Counted from the first letter of the stretch, positions 7,182-16,926 are shown. The stretch: 20,130 bases of DNA from Nemertoderma westbladi (GCA_032718475.1 JAUCBJ010004142.1:1-20130); one strand, 5' to 3'. Numbers and translations are program-made. Notes: a model not told the origin generated them from the sequence alone.

Positions 7182-7894
7182 AGGCCTTAAATGATGGAAC
7201 ATTAATGAAATACCCTTGGGCTATATACGGATTTGATGTAGTCAAGGCTGCGCTGGGATTATTAGTGAGTCATCAAAGGGATCGCTAATAGAGGGGACCG
7301 TTGGCTCATTGAATAATGATGACAAAGGATAGGATGCAATAAAAATCGCGTTGGATTGCTAGTGAGGCATTGAAGGGTCCACTGCGTATTGGTAATGGTT
7401 GTCTCACTGAAATGGGGCACGTGGGAGCGATGAATGTAGTTGATGGTCGGTTCACTGTAAATGCGGCATTTGGGATGCAATAGAGTAATTAGTTGCCAGT
7501 AAGGGGGCTGTATACCATAGAGTTAAATATAGACATTATGTCATAGTGACGTCATTAGTAATATAAAAACTAATTAATTTTAAAATAGAAATCAATGTAT
7601 AAAGTAAAAGTAATACAATTAATTAATTTAAAATAAAGTACAAATAAATAATTAATTTAAATACAAATAATTAATTAAAATTAAGTACAAATAAATAAGT
7701 ATTAATAAATAAAAGAGCTGCGTTGTCACTTATGACACCCTCTTGCACCAGCTTTGTGACAGTTAGACAACACTGACACCATTGCGTATCGGATTGATTA
7801 ATTAGGATAATCAATTAAACCCTAATTAGGAGTCGTAAGACACCTATTAGGGTTTAATTGTACTAATTAATTGATGACACATGTCAATTAGGGT
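7182..7894. other. AT-rich intergenic with short hairpins, no gene
   Basis: The first half is unique sequence without a convincing frame. 7550-7700 is made of AATTAATTTAAAATA- and ACAAATAAATA-like simple sequence. 7811-7860 holds an inverted repeat: CAATTAAACCCTAATTAGG against CCTATTAGGGTTTAATTG with one interruption. GACACC-type sequence near 7733 and its complement near 7902 may mark a small decayed inverted-repeat element. Nothing else is seen. Confidence 0.5.
7811..7860. other. Imperfect hairpin with CCCTAATTAG arms
   Basis: Two arms of about 18 nt separated by about 14 nt can pair almost completely. The surrounding 7780-7900 has further TTAGGGT and CTAATTAGG pieces. It may be the centre of a small miniature inverted-repeat element, but complete ends were not delimited. 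Confidence 0.45.
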
Positions 7895-8579
7895 CTAATT
7901 AGGAGGTGTCACCCAGACAGTCTGGCGCCAGTCAGTGTGGTCTAACTGTCGCAAAGAGGAGCAAGACCCTACTACTGACAAGCTTTTAATGCTTCTTTGG
8001 AGTTCGGCAGGTGTGAAGTCCCCTGTTTCTATAGGTAGTGTCTTGTCATATATTTTCCTTGTAGGGCTGACCTCGATTTTTGGTGGCTGCCCAAGTAAGT
8101 TGCTGAAGTGATTTTTCCACTTCCCAACACGTTCTTCAGGACTATCGGCTTTGAGGCGCCCCTTTGCACAACTTTTCCGACCAGACACCTCATTTACAGT
8201 TTGCCAGGTAAGTCTTGATTGTTGCTGTATGTGAGCAGTTGTAATTGCTTCAGTTTTATCCTGTATGTACTTTTCCTGGCAGATGTTGTAGGCCAATTTA
8301 AGATTGTCCTTAGCTTTCTCAACCTCGTTAATGTTTTCGGTTGTTGGTTGTTCGGTTTTAACTTTGTAGGCTATCTTAAGATCTTCTCTCTTACAAATAA
8401 CCTCAGAGTTTTGCCATGGCACATACTGTTTTCGTTTGGGTTTCTGGGGGATATGCCTCTTAGCTGATTCCTTGTGGGCTGTTATTATATTCTGGTATAT
8501 TGAATTGGTGGATTGGTCTTCATCCATTGACTGAAGTGCTTCAAAGCGGTTTTGATCATGGCATATCCTCGTAAAATAT
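7895..8579 (-). pseudogene. ORF2 fragment of a second LINE family (linker before RT)
   Basis: The frame runs from about 8579 (HLYFTRICHDQNRFEAL, no ATG needed) through an ATG at 8527 to a stop at 7895. It matches the linker between endonuclease and reverse transcriptase: KRKQYVPW, LTWQTVNEVSGRKS, RVGKWKNHFSNLL, FTPAELQRSIKSL. The same region in copy A reads NRKRAPW, AWKSINLLSGRKS, LNGWKAHFEKLL, FAEVKAAAKSI, so it is a clear relative but a different family. Homology stops at about the start of the RT domain, after which the sequence (SLRQLDHTDWRQTVW) is unrelated. It lacks both catalytic domains and is a dead fragment. Confidence 0.8.
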
Positions 8580-9033
8580 AGATGTTGTTTATTTATTTAA
8601 TATGCTGTACTTACTTAGTTAATTGACAACAACCAATTTTTTATTTTTAGTTTGCTACATTTAAATAGGTCAGATTTAATAGTATTTATTTTCCATAAAT
8701 TTGCTCCCCTTAGATTGGCGTTGTTTAGATATTTATTAACTTGTATGACTTACTTATTTTCTCTACGATTTTCTCTACTATTTATATTTTTGTACACTTA
8801 GATCATTTCAATGCGATGGCCGAGGGAAACTATTTATTTTTAGATTTATAATTTTGAATTTTGTAATTTACTCTTTGCGCGTTAATTCCAATGTATCCTT
8901 ACCATGTGGTGAGCATATATATATTGAAATGTTATTTTTTATTTATATTGAAATGTTTTTACCTGCCATTCCAAATCAATAAATTAATATTTAGCAACCC
9001 TTTCAACCTGAACTTAATTACCGTTACATTACG
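8580..9033. promoter_or_regulatory. AT-rich upstream region of the PR/SET gene
   Basis: No coding frame. A TATATATA run lies at about 8915-8924, roughly 110 bp upstream of the ATG, and is a possible core promoter. TATTGAAATGTT is repeated at about 8922 and 8947. An alternative is that part of this is a 5' intron or retrogene flank; no convincing splice acceptor was found directly before the ATG. Confidence 0.3.
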
Positions 9034-10566
9034 ATGGGGTTAGTCAGAAAAACTGTAAAGGTTATTTTATTGGTATTTATTATCCTTCGAGTTTGTCTTT
9101 ATGAGGACGGATATGCCCCGCTGTATCGAAATATTCACAAGTTTATACGAAGTCAGTTTTACGAAGATGATAAAGGCGACTCGAATGATATGATTAGCCG
9201 ATTTCATATTATCGCAGATGAAACAGTTCCCATGGGTACAGCAAATCGTTCTAGTCTCACAGCACCCATCGGGGTCATAGAAATACGACCTTCATTGCTC
9301 CCAGGCGCTGGGCTGGGAGCTTTTGCTACGAAGGATCTTCCGCCCGGTACAATGTTCGAATATGAGGGAGTACTACGAGCTCACGACCCTACTTTTCTAT
9401 CAGACTACTTGGTTAATGTTCCAAAATGGGATAACAAAACTAAATTGCTAACGATAGATCTCAGTGACCCATCCACCTCCAATTGGGTGCGGTATATAAA
9501 TGCCGCCAATTTTAAAGACGAGCAGAATATAGAAGGTATAATTATTAGTCAGCATGCTTATGCCTACACTATGAGAAGTGTTATGAAAGGAGAGGAACTG
9601 CTATCTTGGTATGGTAAATCCTCTTTCGATACATTCATTCTGCCATCTCGTTCTGAAACGACCCACACTCTTTGGATTCCCAGTGCTCGCAATATTCATG
9701 CAGTTTCTGAAAACTGCGAAAAAGACAATGCGATCCGTGGAGAGTCAATGAATTGCAGCAAAGAAGTGGAAAGTTTGATAGAACTTACTTTTCCTGGTCC
9801 TCCGGAACTTGGCAACCCATCTTTGTATATACAGCGTTATATTGCCTTGATGGAGATCGCTCCTATTATAAATATAACCAAGTTGCATGTCTTCCACAAT
9901 GCCCGTACAATACCTGGAATGATAAACCACGCGTGGCTCACTGTACCGCCAAGTCTCGAGGTCAAACAATCCAACAACCCCGACGCGGGTCTAGGCACAT
10001 TCTCTCTTACGGAATTTCCTCGCGGCACTCTGTTTAACATTAAAGGACAGGTTCTACCGGTTGACAGCATGACTTCTGGTCGATACAGCTCCATAATTCC
10101 ATCACCAACTGATCCTTCTAAAAATATTAATCTCGATGGTGAAGACATACGTTTCTCATCCTGGACTAGGTTCGTAAACAGTGCGAGGTTTGTCCAGGAG
10201 CAGAATCTTGTTGTGTTCAGCAACAATGGCCGTCTCTACATGACAACGATACGGCGTGTACTACCTGGGGACGAGCTACTCACATGGTATGGCTTAGAAA
10301 CAGTCAGACCGGGGAATTACACATTTTTTGAAGGGCTTGAAGAACCACTAACGGTTCACTTGCCTGTAGGTCGTGGTCAATTGTCCAGTTTATTCCAAGG
10401 AAAGACTATCAAAGAATACGGTTCCTCTAAGGTTAAAATCACAATGGCTCCCGTAAGACTCAACGAATCTTTGAGTTCGTCCGAAGCATTGATGTTACTA
10501 AATGGAGATCTTCGTATTAGAAACAATACCGTGTTGCGAGATTATTTACGAACGATTTCTCAGTGA
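9034..10566 (+). CDS. Secretory-pathway protein with two tandem PR/SET domains
   Basis: A single-exon 510-residue protein. Residues 1-9 are basic and 10-23 hydrophobic (VILLVFIIL core), forming a signal peptide or type II anchor. PR/SET domain 1 is about 78-196: IRPSLLPGAGLGAFA, FEYEG, NWVRYINAA, EQN and GEELLSWYG. PR/SET domain 2 is about 302-422: DAGLGTFSLTEFPRGTLF, SWTRFVNSARFVQEQNLVVF and GDELLTWYG. These are the hallmark motifs of PRDM-type lysine methyltransferase domains. No zinc finger follows. N-glycosylation sequons occur at N71, N134, N240, N280, N428, N477 and N497. The start has A at -3 and G at +4. Domain order and signal sequence are seen; location in the ER/Golgi or outside the cell, and whether it still methylates anything, are inferences. 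No AATAAA was found within 190 bp after the stop. It may be a duplicated or retroposed PRDM relative. Confidence 0.85.
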   Translation: MGLVRKTVKVILLVFIILRVCLYEDGYAPLYRNIHKFIRSQFYEDDKGDSNDMISRFHIIADETVPMGTANRSSLTAPIGVIEIRPSLLPGAGLGAFATKDLPPGTMFEYEGVLRAHDPTFLSDYLVNVPKWDNKTKLLTIDLSDPSTSNWVRYINAANFKDEQNIEGIIISQHAYAYTMRSVMKGEELLSWYGKSSFDTFILPSRSETTHTLWIPSARNIHAVSENCEKDNAIRGESMNCSKEVESLIELTFPGPPELGNPSLYIQRYIALMEIAPIINITKLHVFHNARTIPGMINHAWLTVPPSLEVKQSNNPDAGLGTFSLTEFPRGTLFNIKGQVLPVDSMTSGRYSSIIPSPTDPSKNINLDGEDIRFSSWTRFVNSARFVQEQNLVVFSNNGRLYMTTIRRVLPGDELLTWYGLETVRPGNYTFFEGLEEPLTVHLPVGRGQLSSLFQGKTIKEYGSSKVKITMAPVRLNESLSSSEALMLLNGDLRIRNNTVLRDYLRTISQ

Positions 10567-10604
10567 GAAGCGCTGTAATGATGTCATTAACACATATAAG
10601 GGCT

Positions 10605-10619
10605 GGGGGGGGGGGGGGG
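10605..10619. repeat. Poly(G) tract, 15 bp
   Basis: A pure G run 39 bp after the PR/SET stop codon. It is one of three long G or C runs in the window. Confidence 0.9.
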
Positions 10620-10727
10620 TACTTTCATGCAATCATAATTAATCACTCTACAGAGGAAAATCCATGCAAATAACAACTGATTACTCCCAAAAATACAACT
10701 ATAACATGTTCTATTCATATTTTAGTT

Positions 10728-10813
10728 TTGGTTAGAATAACGTGCCGCACTGTAACCTTCTCCTGTCCCTTAATTGATTGGTTAGAATAACGTGCCGCAC
10801 TGTAACCTTCTCC
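10728..10813. repeat. 36-bp direct repeat, 50-bp period, at the edge of LINE copy B
   Basis: TTGGTTAGAATAACGTGCCG and the 16 bases after it occur at 10728-10763 and again, identically, at 10778-10813, separated by 14 bp. The second copy ends 4 bp before LINE copy B begins. It does not recur on the other side of the LINE, so it is not a target duplication. Confidence 0.85.
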
Positions 10814-10817
10814 CGCC

Positions 10818-11908
10818 CCAGCTTCACACTACAGCTGAGCAACAGGTATGAGGCTCTTGCCTCTGAGGCGGCAGATCACTGTGAGGGCTATACTGCCTTT
10901 ACAGAAGCAGTTAAGTTAGCAGCTGCAGAAACAGTTCCTGTATACCCTCGAAACAGGAAAAGGGCCCCCTGGACTGACAACAAAATTCAGAAGTGCCGAA
11001 ATGACCTTCATAAGGCGCAGGAAGAGTCCCGGCTCAAACAGACTACAGCGGCCAAGAATGCAGTTAAGGCTGCATCTAGGTCCCTGAACAGGCAGTACTC
11101 TGTTAATCTACAGGAGCTAATAAACCAACAGGTTGATGCCATCAATGATGCTGACGACAGCAGGCAATCATCCCAGGCATGGAAATCGATCAATCTGCTT
11201 ACTGGGCGGAAAAGCCAACCAACCACCAAGGTTAAGGCTGAATCACCAGCCGATCGCCTCAATGGTTGGAAAGCCCACTTTGAAAAGCTCCTCAATAATG
11301 ACAGGGTATTGCCTGATAACTTTATAGAAGTAAAAGTGTCTGAGTCTGTACTCACAGATATTCCCATTGGCGATATCTCCTTTGCAGAAGTGAAGGCTGC
11401 TGCAAAGAGCATTAAGACCAATCGTTCCAGTGGAGTAGATGGTGTTCCCCCTGAGGTCTTTAAAATACCTGAGTGTTTAAAGCTCATCTATCCCATCATA
11501 GTAGACATGTACCGAACAACAAGAGTCCCACAAGAAATGAAAACAAATAAGTTGGTGCCAGTTCCCAAGAAGGGCAACCTAACACTCTATGGTTCTTTTC
11601 GGGGAATCTCATTGATCTCGATTGCTGCAAAGCTATACAATAGGATTCTATTAAATCGCATCAGGGCTCCGTGGAAATCAGAATGGGTTCCGTAAAGGTC
11701 GTGGGACCATGGAGCCTATTTTGGCACTTAGAAGGATAATTGAAGAATTATCAAAAAAGACAGACAGGCATCTGGCTGTTATCTTTGTTGACTTCTTCAA
11801 GGCCTTTGATTCAGTCTCTCGCTCACGTAAGTTCAGCATACTTTCATTATATGGGATTCCTGATGAAATTATTGCAGCAATCAGATCAGTATACGATGGT
11901 TCGACAAC
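10818..11908 (+). pseudogene. LINE copy B, truncated at both ends, frameshifted
   Basis: Corresponds to ORF2 residues about 287-655 of copy A (A positions 2839-1732) in opposite orientation, at very high identity. The only indel against A is a 17-bp deletion near 11668, which shifts the frame shortly before the NGFRKGRG motif. It begins in the linker (LQLSNRYEALASEAADH) and ends just after YDGSTT, inside the reverse transcriptase before the catalytic ADD. Loss of the 3' end is odd for target-primed insertion, which starts from the RNA 3' end, so later deletion or template-switch rearrangement is likely. A terminal inverted repeat starts 3-5 bp after its end. Confidence 0.9.
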
Positions 11909-12262
11909 GAAACAGAGGGGTATTCGCAATTAACATTCAGCGAGTTAGCGTATTAGGTTATTTGCGGTCTTATAATCATTTAGCACTTGGTAGTTGGTAC
12001 AAATGGAATGTAAGTGTAAGAAGTGTGTTTGTAAGTTAGCATTATGGCCATTCCATACTCTTGAGTGTTTAAGTGTGTTTGAAAAGTACCAGTTCCCATA
12101 ATGCCGCTAAGGTGGGCCAAGTTTTTCATACACATGACACACTGGACTGAAAAAGTGGTAAAATGCTAACTTGTGGGAAATGGTCTAAAAAACGTTTTGA
12201 CAAAGTTTCAGATTGCAAGGACCACGAGTTAGCACTTTGAGTTAGCACTTTGGAAAAGTCGA

Positions 12263-12640
12263 ATAGCCAATTTTACACGTATAACCTAATAATAAAAGTG
12301 TTTTGCACAAACTGTGGGGGCGCTAAAGTCTTAACTTATTACTTTTAGATAGTCTTTGAAAGTACTCTATACAAAGTCCTAACCCGATAACTGTGTATTG
12401 TCATGGAAACGTAATGGTTTCTTACCTGGACATCCATACAATGTATTTCAATTTATTGCACAGGCGACATATTATTATGTAGTGAGTGATTGCCGTGGAA
12501 TGGAAATACCTAGATATATTGACAATCGTTATTTCAAAATTCATCCGGTCTAATTGTTGAGATACCCCAAATTGAGGTTCTAAATTTGTGAAAATATTAG
12601 TGAAACAATTTTATGGTTAAAGAGAAAACTCTATTTGTTT
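12263..12640 (+). repeat. Interior block, copy 1 of a direct repeat
   Basis: Shares long collinear segments with 13437-13835, including GCGCTAAAGTC, CTTTGAAAGTACT, TACAAAGTCCTAACCCGATA, TTGTCATGGAAAC and TAATGGTTTCTTACCTGGAC, and later GACAATCGTTATT, TTGTTGAGATA and TAGTGAAACAA. Divergence is moderate, with indels. Confidence 0.8.
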
Positions 12641-12988
12641 TTATGTAGAGTAATGCGTAATTTTATTCCACAAAGTTGCCTTTTCTTTTATAGCATGTAA
12701 GTTGCGATAATTAATGCATTATGCGTACCTAAACGTGCGCTATTTTTATGAAAATTAACAACTTCTCGATGTGGTGATATCCTCGTAACGCAGCTAAGTA
12801 ATAATCACTAACTTATAGTATTTCCCATTACTGATAACCATTGATTGTAGGCGAAGTGTAAGTTTAGTTGATGTACCAACTGCAATTAATTGCATAAAAA
12901 GGATATGAATTTCATTAATATTCCTAAACATTACAATATTAACGCTAATAATTAAGCATTCAGAACGCCCTTAAATTGACATAATTTA

Positions 12989-13008
12989 ACAAAATGGCAC
13001 CATTTTGT
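12989..13008. other. Short hairpin ACAAAATGG-CA-CCATTTTGT
   Basis: Nine-base perfect arms with a two-base loop inside the inverted-repeat element. Function unknown. Confidence 0.5.
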
Positions 13009-13436
13009 GAAAAAGGCACTGTCAACGTTATGAATGAATGACCCTTGTATATTTATGGAAACATCCCTCGCCAACCTCGCTCGGTACATAAATACTGCTT
13101 ATGTGAAACTTTTCACACAATCATGTAAAATAGTTATAGTTTCACTTTTATCAATTTACAATATTTGCAGGAAAAAATAATACAATTCAATCATTATTCG
13201 TGTAACATCAGTTATAAATCGGTAAAATATGAAAGTTCCTTTACATAAATCATTACGTCGGTTTTATTGTCTGCTATATTTTAATATTTTTTACCTATTA
13301 TCAATAATGTTTTTTACTTTCTCTCGTGTTATTTTAATTTTCGTTGGTTAGTCAATCACACTTATATTCAATTTGTACTAAGTGCTAAATGATTGTAAGA
13401 CCGAAAATATTGATTGCGAATACCCCTCAGTTTTGC

Positions 13437-13835
13437 AAATAACCAATTTCACATCGAACACAAAAATAAAACCGTTTGCATAAACTCCGGGAGCGCTAAA
13501 GTCCTAACTTATACTTTCTTTTGAAAGTACTTTATACAAAGTCCTAACCCGATAATTTTGTATTGTCATGGAAACCTAATGGTTTCTTACCTGGACATTG
13601 ACAACTAGTCTAATGAAACATAGGCAAACCGAAATTTATTCCCAGACTGAAACGAATAAGAATGGTTAAATGGAAAACTTACACATAGATAGACAATCGT
13701 TATTAGAATATTTCCTCGTTTAATCTATTGTTGAGATATAATAAAATACATAAAACACGAACTCAAACTGTGGCAAATTTAATTTGGGTTGTAAATTGGT
13801 GAAATTAGTTAGTGAAACAATAAATATAATATGCG
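13437..13835 (+). repeat. Interior block, copy 2, outside the inverted-repeat element
   Basis: Direct copy of 12263-12640 starting a few bases after the right inverted repeat. This places a second, end-less relative of the element directly next to the first. Tandem insertion or recombination between relatives would produce this. Confidence 0.8.
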
Positions 13836-14639
13836 TCAGATTAATAATTAACAATTGTTAAAATTCAAAACAATTAAAATTCACTATAATGATAGGCTGC
13901 TCAGAGTAACTTAAACCCACATAAATAATTCCCTTGAGTGAATTCTATCCGCGTAGGAGAAATTAAATATAAAAATGTTAATTATGCGATCATTTTAGAA
14001 ATTTTGATCTTATGAAAAGATAATGAAAGGAGTCATAGTGAAATTCTCACATTAAAGCAACGTTTCAAAACCAATCCGGATAATTCTAAAGTGCCGGGGG
14101 AAAATAAATTTACACAGTCCAAGAATTGGAGCCACACCTAACAAATATATCGTGGACACTGATAAAACACAAGATATACTGTACTGTACTGTATAATAAT
14201 AATTTTGATGAAAAATATGAAGCATTAGTTGCATCATTAACTGAAATATGACTCATCTCATTACACTGATTCAAATGAATAGCCTTGAATTATTATATAG
14301 GAGCTACGGCAATTTTGATATTTTGTATCTCTTAGAATTTTCCCAGGAGTCTTTTTCCCAATTTTTGTTTTGAATCCGTTACTGTAAAATGATGATCCAT
14401 TACCAAATTTAATATAACATTCCCTTGCAATAAATAGACCTATATCATGCTTTAAGGCCAGGATAAACATTGCATTACTGATTATTAATAAATGATTCAA
14501 ATTACCTAAATATTTACATGAAAATACAGTATCATCTCGCATTTCCAATACCATACAGTATTCACAGGCCCATTAATTAAGTTGTACTTTAGAGTTCTAT
14601 TCAGTTTGTTGTTTATTTAGTTTATATTCGAATTCAGAC
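13836..14639. other. AT-rich, no gene or repeat recognised
   Basis: Two minus-strand frames of 61 and 97 codons occur (14052-14237, 14261-14554), but neither shows a family motif and the composition makes chance frames likely. Nothing else is seen. Confidence 0.5.
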
Positions 14640-15000
14640 TTTTCGGGATTTCAGGTACGGGATTATTCCTCTCGAGATCCCGTTTTACGGGATCGGTATT
14701 GCAATTTTGGATTAAATTCATCAAAGTTACTAGTATATGAGGCATGTTTTCAGTAACACTCACTTTATTTTACACTTCTGAAATATTAGTAAGATATAAA
14801 GTTATATTAAAATTATCTTAGAATTGATTACTGGATGGTTTACTGACATGAAAATTAGATATAATCAAAACATTTCCGTTCTGCTGGAACTTTTTTTTTA
14901 GATGTTCAACAAATTTATTTAAAACTTTAAACTTCGGGATCCCGTTTCAAAAAAGTCGGAATCGGGATTCGATATTTCGCTGGGATCCCGGTTTTTCGGT
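14640..15000. repeat. Region bounded by clusters of GGGATCCCG-like motifs
   Basis: TTCGGGATT, TACGGGATT, GAGATCCCG and ACGGGATCGG cluster at 14639-14698, and TTCGGGATCCCG, ATCGGGATTCG and GGGATCCCGG at 14934-14998. The roughly 235 bp between are AT-rich and non-coding. The palindromic motif allows pairing in either orientation, so this may be a decayed small inverted-repeat element, but ends are not clear. Confidence 0.4.
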
Positions 15001-15045
15001 TTTTTTTAAACATTTAGTGCATTGATGAAGCCAGAAGTCTTCCGA

Positions 15046-15112
15046 TTGTTTAAATATAAAATCTGATTTAAATAAAAAAATCTGATTTAAATAAGAAAAA
15101 AGTGATTTAAAT
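15046..15112. repeat. GATTTAAAT-AAAAA short tandem repeat, left part
   Basis: Units of about 19-21 bp, ATCTGATTTAAATAAAAAAA with variants, repeat three times and then resume at 15496-15565 on the other side of the foldback element, which therefore split the array. Confidence 0.75.
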
Positions 15113-15495
15113 GGGTGACTACAAAACAAAGACCAAAGACCTAAATAATAAAGACCTGCATGATCTTTGAAACATGTGTTAACTTTCGTTTATTGTTTTG
15201 GTTCCCCCAACAAGCCTCTGTAACCTGCTCCTTTACTAACCTGTTTCTTTAAATGTCAATGTAACCTAACGCTCTTTGACACCTGTACAAAACAAAGATA
15301 TAAAGTCGCGTTACGTCCCAAAGGGCGTTAGGTCCCATTGTCATATAGCGTTAGGTCCCATTGCCATTTACAGGAGCAGGTTAGTAAAGGAGCAGGTTAC
15401 AGAGGCGTGTTTTGGGAACCAAAACAATAAACGAAAGTTAACACATGTGTTTCACACAGGTCTTTGTTATTTGGGTCTTTGCTTTTTAGTCACCC
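15113..15495. mobile_element. 383-bp foldback element with 9-bp target duplication
   Basis: The ends GGGTGACTA and TAGTCACCC are inverted, and the arms match for about 165 nt: AACTTTCGTTTATTGTTTTGG, CCTCTGTAACCTGCTCCTT and TACTAACCTG appear in both, in opposite orientation. The small centre holds GCGTTACGTCCCA once and GCGTTAGGTCCCATTG twice. The element is bounded by GATTTAAAT on both sides (15104-15112 and 15496-15504). Nine bases suits Mutator-like families, but the target is itself a GATTTAAAT repeat, so the true duplication length is uncertain. No coding capacity, so it would be non-autonomous. Confidence 0.8.
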
Positions 15496-15565
15496 GATTT
15501 AAATAAAAAAAAATCTGATTTAAATCAAATAAATCTGATTTAAATAAAAAAAATCTTATTTTTTT
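15496..15565. repeat. GATTTAAAT-AAAAA short tandem repeat, right part
   Basis: Continuation of the array at 15046-15112 after the foldback element, grading into A- and T-runs up to 15580. Confidence 0.7.
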
Positions 15566-15600
15566 TATTAAAAAAAAATCATGATTGTTATCAACCCTAC

Positions 15601-16748
15601 ACCCATGACATTTGCTAGATCATCCGCATCTTCAAGGCCAGTGTCCTTTAAGATGCGTCTCAAGAAAGTCATGGGCTGTCCACCATGCTTATTCAGTCCA
15701 TGAGGCTGTCAAAGTATAAGTTTATGCACTGGCTGGTTCTCACGGTGAAAGCAATGTCCTGCAAAGCGGAGGCGATTTTGTTCTAGTGTCAAGCTTGGGG
15801 GAACCAATGAGACACCCCCAATGTTATATAGTGTCTGGTTGGAGATGTGTGCATTGTACTTGACACAATGTACCCGGCGTAGCATTCTTGTTAATGTGCC
15901 ATCCAGAGATTTGGTGTCCTCAGCAGTTAGAGCCCAACATGGACTATCATAGAGAGGTACTGGAACTACTGCTGCTCTAAATAATCGGACCTTAAGTTTC
16001 CGATTAATTCTCGGTGACTTCCAAATCCTGCAAAGCATATTCAAGGCTGCCCAATGCTTTCCCTTACGTATTCGAAGGTCCTCACCTGACTTCCGGATCC
16101 ATGATCCCAGGTAACAGAAGTCGTCCACATGCTCAAGCATACCATCCTTTGAGCTTATGCTCAGCCGATCAGAGACTTGCTGAGGACTTTCAAAGTTAAC
16201 TGTCAAAATTTTGGTATTTCTGGAGTTAATAAAAAGACCAACACTAGAAGCAGTATGTTCTAATGAGCTGAGGAGCCGTTGGGCTCCCTCTAGTGATTCT
16301 GAGAGTACTCCTAAGTCATCAGCAAAGTCTAGATCAGTTAGGTACTTGGCAGGATTTCCTCGACTTCTGGAGCCAGTAGGTGGAGTTATCATCACCCCAT
16401 CATCATTATGATGATCTAAGGACATGCGTAGAACATAGTCAACCACAATAATGAACAAGAATGGTGCAAGTGTGTCTCCTTGGAGGACGCCCCATAACAC
16501 TTCAAATGGTTATGTGTCACCGTCAACAGTAGACACAAATGTTGTCGAACCATCGTATACTGATCTGATTGCTGCAATAATTTCATCAGGAATCCCATAT
16601 AATGAAAGTATGCTGAACATACGTGAGAGAGATACTGAATCAAAGGCCTTGAAGAAGTCAACAAAGATAACAGCCAGATGCCTATCTTTCTTTTTTGATA
16701 TCTCTTCAATTATCCTTCGGGTATCCTATGGGCTCCATGGTCCCACGA
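15601..16748 (-). pseudogene. LINE copy C, truncated at both ends, with a nonsense codon
   Basis: Corresponds to ORF2 residues about 586-968 of copy A (A positions 1941-793), same orientation and very high identity. It includes the reverse-transcriptase core from just after motif NGFRKGRG through LDFADD and the C-terminal RFAGHCFHRE region. A TAA replaces the Glu codon before VLWGVLQGD (about 16511). Near 16720-16729 a 10-bp stretch replaces 12 bp of copy A. Its 3' end stops about 140 bp short of the copy A end, at AT-rich sequence, and its 5' end stops after GTGGGACCATGGAG. It cannot encode a functional enzyme. Confidence 0.9.
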
Positions 16749-16926
16749 ATGCCGAATTGGCCGAATACCAAAATAAGGATTACGAGACGAATTATAGAAA
16801 TGCTGAAATGTTTGATCCTGTTTAAACACTTAGTTAGTAGGCCTACAACATGAATAAACCATGCAGTTAGGTGTATAATAATACTGTTCGGGTTTGCAGT
16901 TAGCTCAACATTAAATAGACGATGCA

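Larger units (their letters stand above)
11911..13430. mobile_element. 1.5-kb non-coding element with inverted ends
   Basis: The left end AAACAGAGGGGTATTCGCAA (11911-11930) is repeated inverted at the right end (13412-13433; one mismatch in AAACTGAGGGGTATTCGCAA). Further matching segments follow inward on both sides: CGGTCTTA, AATCATTTAGCACTT, GTACAAA and AAGTGT, so the inverted repeats span about 85-110 bp with gaps (left to about 12020, right from about 13345). The interior has no coding frame. An AG-GGG type terminus is reminiscent of several cut-and-paste superfamilies, but no target duplication was found, so no superfamily is assigned. Confidence 0.65.

Noticed and set aside
7262-7480. 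72-codon minus-strand frame
   Set aside because: No motif, ordinary chance length, next to a minisatellite.
9837-10226. 129-codon minus-strand frame within the PR/SET gene
   Set aside because: Antisense shadow of a clearly recognisable coding region.
11905-13440. 8-bp target duplication for a hAT assignment
   Set aside because: CAACGAAA on the left and TTTTGCAA on the right do not match.
14052-14554. Two minus-strand frames of 61 and 97 codons
   Set aside because: AT-rich surroundings, no motif, no promoter or repeat context; likely chance.
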